This document shows, in pieces, positions 4,118-5,078 of a stretch of 5,078 bases of DNA. The position numbers and the translations under genes were made by a program. The DNA comes from CAZVLE01 sp964627855 (GTDB lineage: Bacteria > Bacillota > Dethiobacteria > DTU022): NCBI GenBank assembly GCA_964627855.1, contig CAZVLE010000005.1:1-5078 (forward strand), written 5' to 3'. Positions within the stretch are counted from its first letter, which is position 1. Each line of letters opens with the position of its first letter. The notes under the pieces were generated by a model. The model had not been told where the DNA came from. It was given only the letters and a program-made list of their open reading frames with translations, and ran no database searches.

Positions 4118-5078
4118 CTATTTATTCATCTCTTCGATCATGGCAACAATCCTGACATGGTAAGTCAGCGAAGGGGCCCACCTGCCACTGGTTTGCTCGA
4201 GGGTCTCTATTGTGCCCGCCCAGGGCAGCCGTTTTATTACATGGTAGCGGTCATGCGGAGTGCCGATGGGGTTAATGCCCACGTAAGCAGCCATGTGATT
4301 AAAATGGGCCCTGACTCCGTCTTCGGGCGTAGCAAATACCTGGTGATCTTCTGGCCGGTCACCACCGGATACAGCCACCTTGATCCCCGCCCAATTGTTG
4401 AAAAAGTGAGGAACCTGGCCGGTATAACGGCCAAAATTTGTCTCGTAAGCGGCCTGGGCATAGAGAACCTCCGGGCGCAAGCCTGTTCTTCCACCATAAT
4501 CCCAGTAAAGCGGCGCAATGTCGATAAAGCGTGGATGCGCCCTGCGTGAGGCCGCCCATTGCTGGGCCTGGGAGAGAGTAACCCGGGGTGTTGAAAGAAG
4601 CGGCGTGACCGTCAACTCTACGGCTGGAATAACCGGGGGATTTGATGAGGAAGGCTTCGCTGTTGTAGCTGGTTTGGCAAGATCAAGCTTTGTGGTAGAA
4701 AATACCAGTTCGTTATTCGATAATGTAACCATCTCAAGGGAAGCCGGCATTTTTGCCTTCTTGGCTTCAGCGCTTTCGGTGTAACCGTTAAGGCTAAACC
4801 TCTTTTTCTCAATCAGAGTGACAGCATAGCGGTCAATAACGTCATTGTAATCAATATAACCGTTGACACTGTCTAAAAAAGCGACCGGCTTTTTCAGGGC
4901 AAAATCTTCATAGAGGCCGTTCTGTTTGCCCATGATATAGAGAACATACGAGTTGAGCAGCTGATTGTATTCATACTGGAAATAGCATCCTTCGTCGCAT
5001 TTAGCGACAAAGCCTTTTACCGCTCCATGGACCGGGGAACTGCCAAGTAAGAGCAAGATAGGCAGTAAGCATAAAGCA
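4118..5078 (-). CDS. Secreted GH73-type glucosaminidase, paralogue of the first part of the gene at 1-1696; 5' end outside window
   Basis: The frame is open from the window edge to a TAG at 4120-4118, 319 codons visible. The first visible residues (ALCLLPILLLLGSSPVHGA) are the hydrophobic core and cleavage region of a signal peptide, so the real start lies just upstream of the window; the in-frame TTG at 5056 is too internal. Codons 22-118 match residues 32-128 of gene 1 without gaps (43 of 97 identical by hand count). A Lys/Pro/Ser/Thr-rich linker follows. Codons about 165-318 are the glucosaminidase-type domain, with candidate catalytic Glu212 in QAAYETNFG (codon at 4444-4442), then NNWAGIK and EDGVRAHFNH. 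By family it should hydrolyse N-acetylglucosaminyl bonds in peptidoglycan outside the cell. Unlike gene 1 it stops after this domain, with no SH3b or amidase. A CDEGC motif near the N terminus could form a disulphide. Promoter and leader are out of view. Confidence 0.9.
   Translation of the reverse strand, partial: ALCLLPILLLLGSSPVHGAVKGFVAKCDEGCYFQYEYNQLLNSYVLYIMGKQNGLYEDFALKKPVAFLDSVNGYIDYNDVIDRYAVTLIEKKRFSLNGYTESAEAKKAKMPASLEMVTLSNNELVFSTTKLDLAKPATTAKPSSSNPPVIPAVELTVTPLLSTPRVTLSQAQQWAASRRAHPRFIDIAPLYWDYGGRTGLRPEVLYAQAAYETNFGRYTGQVPHFFNNWAGIKVAVSGGDRPEDHQVFATPEDGVRAHFNHMAAYVGINPIGTPHDRYHVIKRLPWAGTIETLEQTSGRWAPSLTYHVRIVAMIEEMNK

Noticed and set aside
4157..4812. Several open frames on both strands over the second glucosaminidase
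   Set aside because: All overlap the well-supported glucosaminidase frame, have no domain-like composition, and are shadows of it.

Overview
The window looks like a chromosomal segment from a Gram-positive, Clostridia-type bacterium (Firmicutes). The signs are moderate GC content, strong GGAGG-type ribosome binding sites with some GTG starts, Gram-positive-style secreted peptidoglycan hydrolases, and a stand-alone pyruvate-kinase-C-like protein of the kind found in Clostridia and archaea. The genus cannot be read from the sequence.

Layout, left to right. (1) 1-1696, minus strand, 3' end outside the window: a secreted wall hydrolase with a signal peptide, an unnamed N-terminal module, a GH73-type glucosaminidase domain, an SH3b domain and an Amidase_3 domain. 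(2) 1731-3218, minus strand: a 495-residue membrane-anchored protein with a predicted beta-solenoid ectodomain, a long Pro-Ala/Pro-Glu linker and a small C-terminal domain. Only 34 bases separate it from gene 1, so the two are probably one operon, solenoid gene first. (3) 3219-3568: a 350-base divergent regulatory region. It holds a good minus-strand promoter (TTGACA, 17 bases, extended TGATAATAT), a weaker plus-strand promoter whose -35 overlaps the first, and a long minus-strand leader of roughly 230 nt. (4) 3569-4117, plus strand: a 182-residue pyruvate kinase alpha/beta (C-terminal) domain protein. (5) 4118-5078, minus strand, 5' end outside the window: a second secreted glucosaminidase, clearly paralogous to the first 320 residues of gene 1 but lacking SH3b and amidase. 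Its stop codon abuts the stop of gene 4 with no spacer.

The main discovery is in the leader of the minus-strand operon. It carries the hallmarks of a cyclic di-GMP-I (GEMM-I) riboswitch: GGCAAA, a hairpin capped by a GAAA tetraloop, ACGCAAAGCC, and the two halves of the classic 11-nt tetraloop receptor (CCUAAG and UAUGG) on either side of a 7-bp stem. This predicts that the second messenger c-di-GMP controls expression of the solenoid protein and, through the operon, the bifunctional wall hydrolase. The sequence shows no clear intrinsic terminator after the aptamer. The ribosome binding site sits in the loop of a small hairpin just before the ATG, so translational control is possible. The working picture is a c-di-GMP-responsive envelope-remodelling operon with a second, related glucosaminidase nearby.
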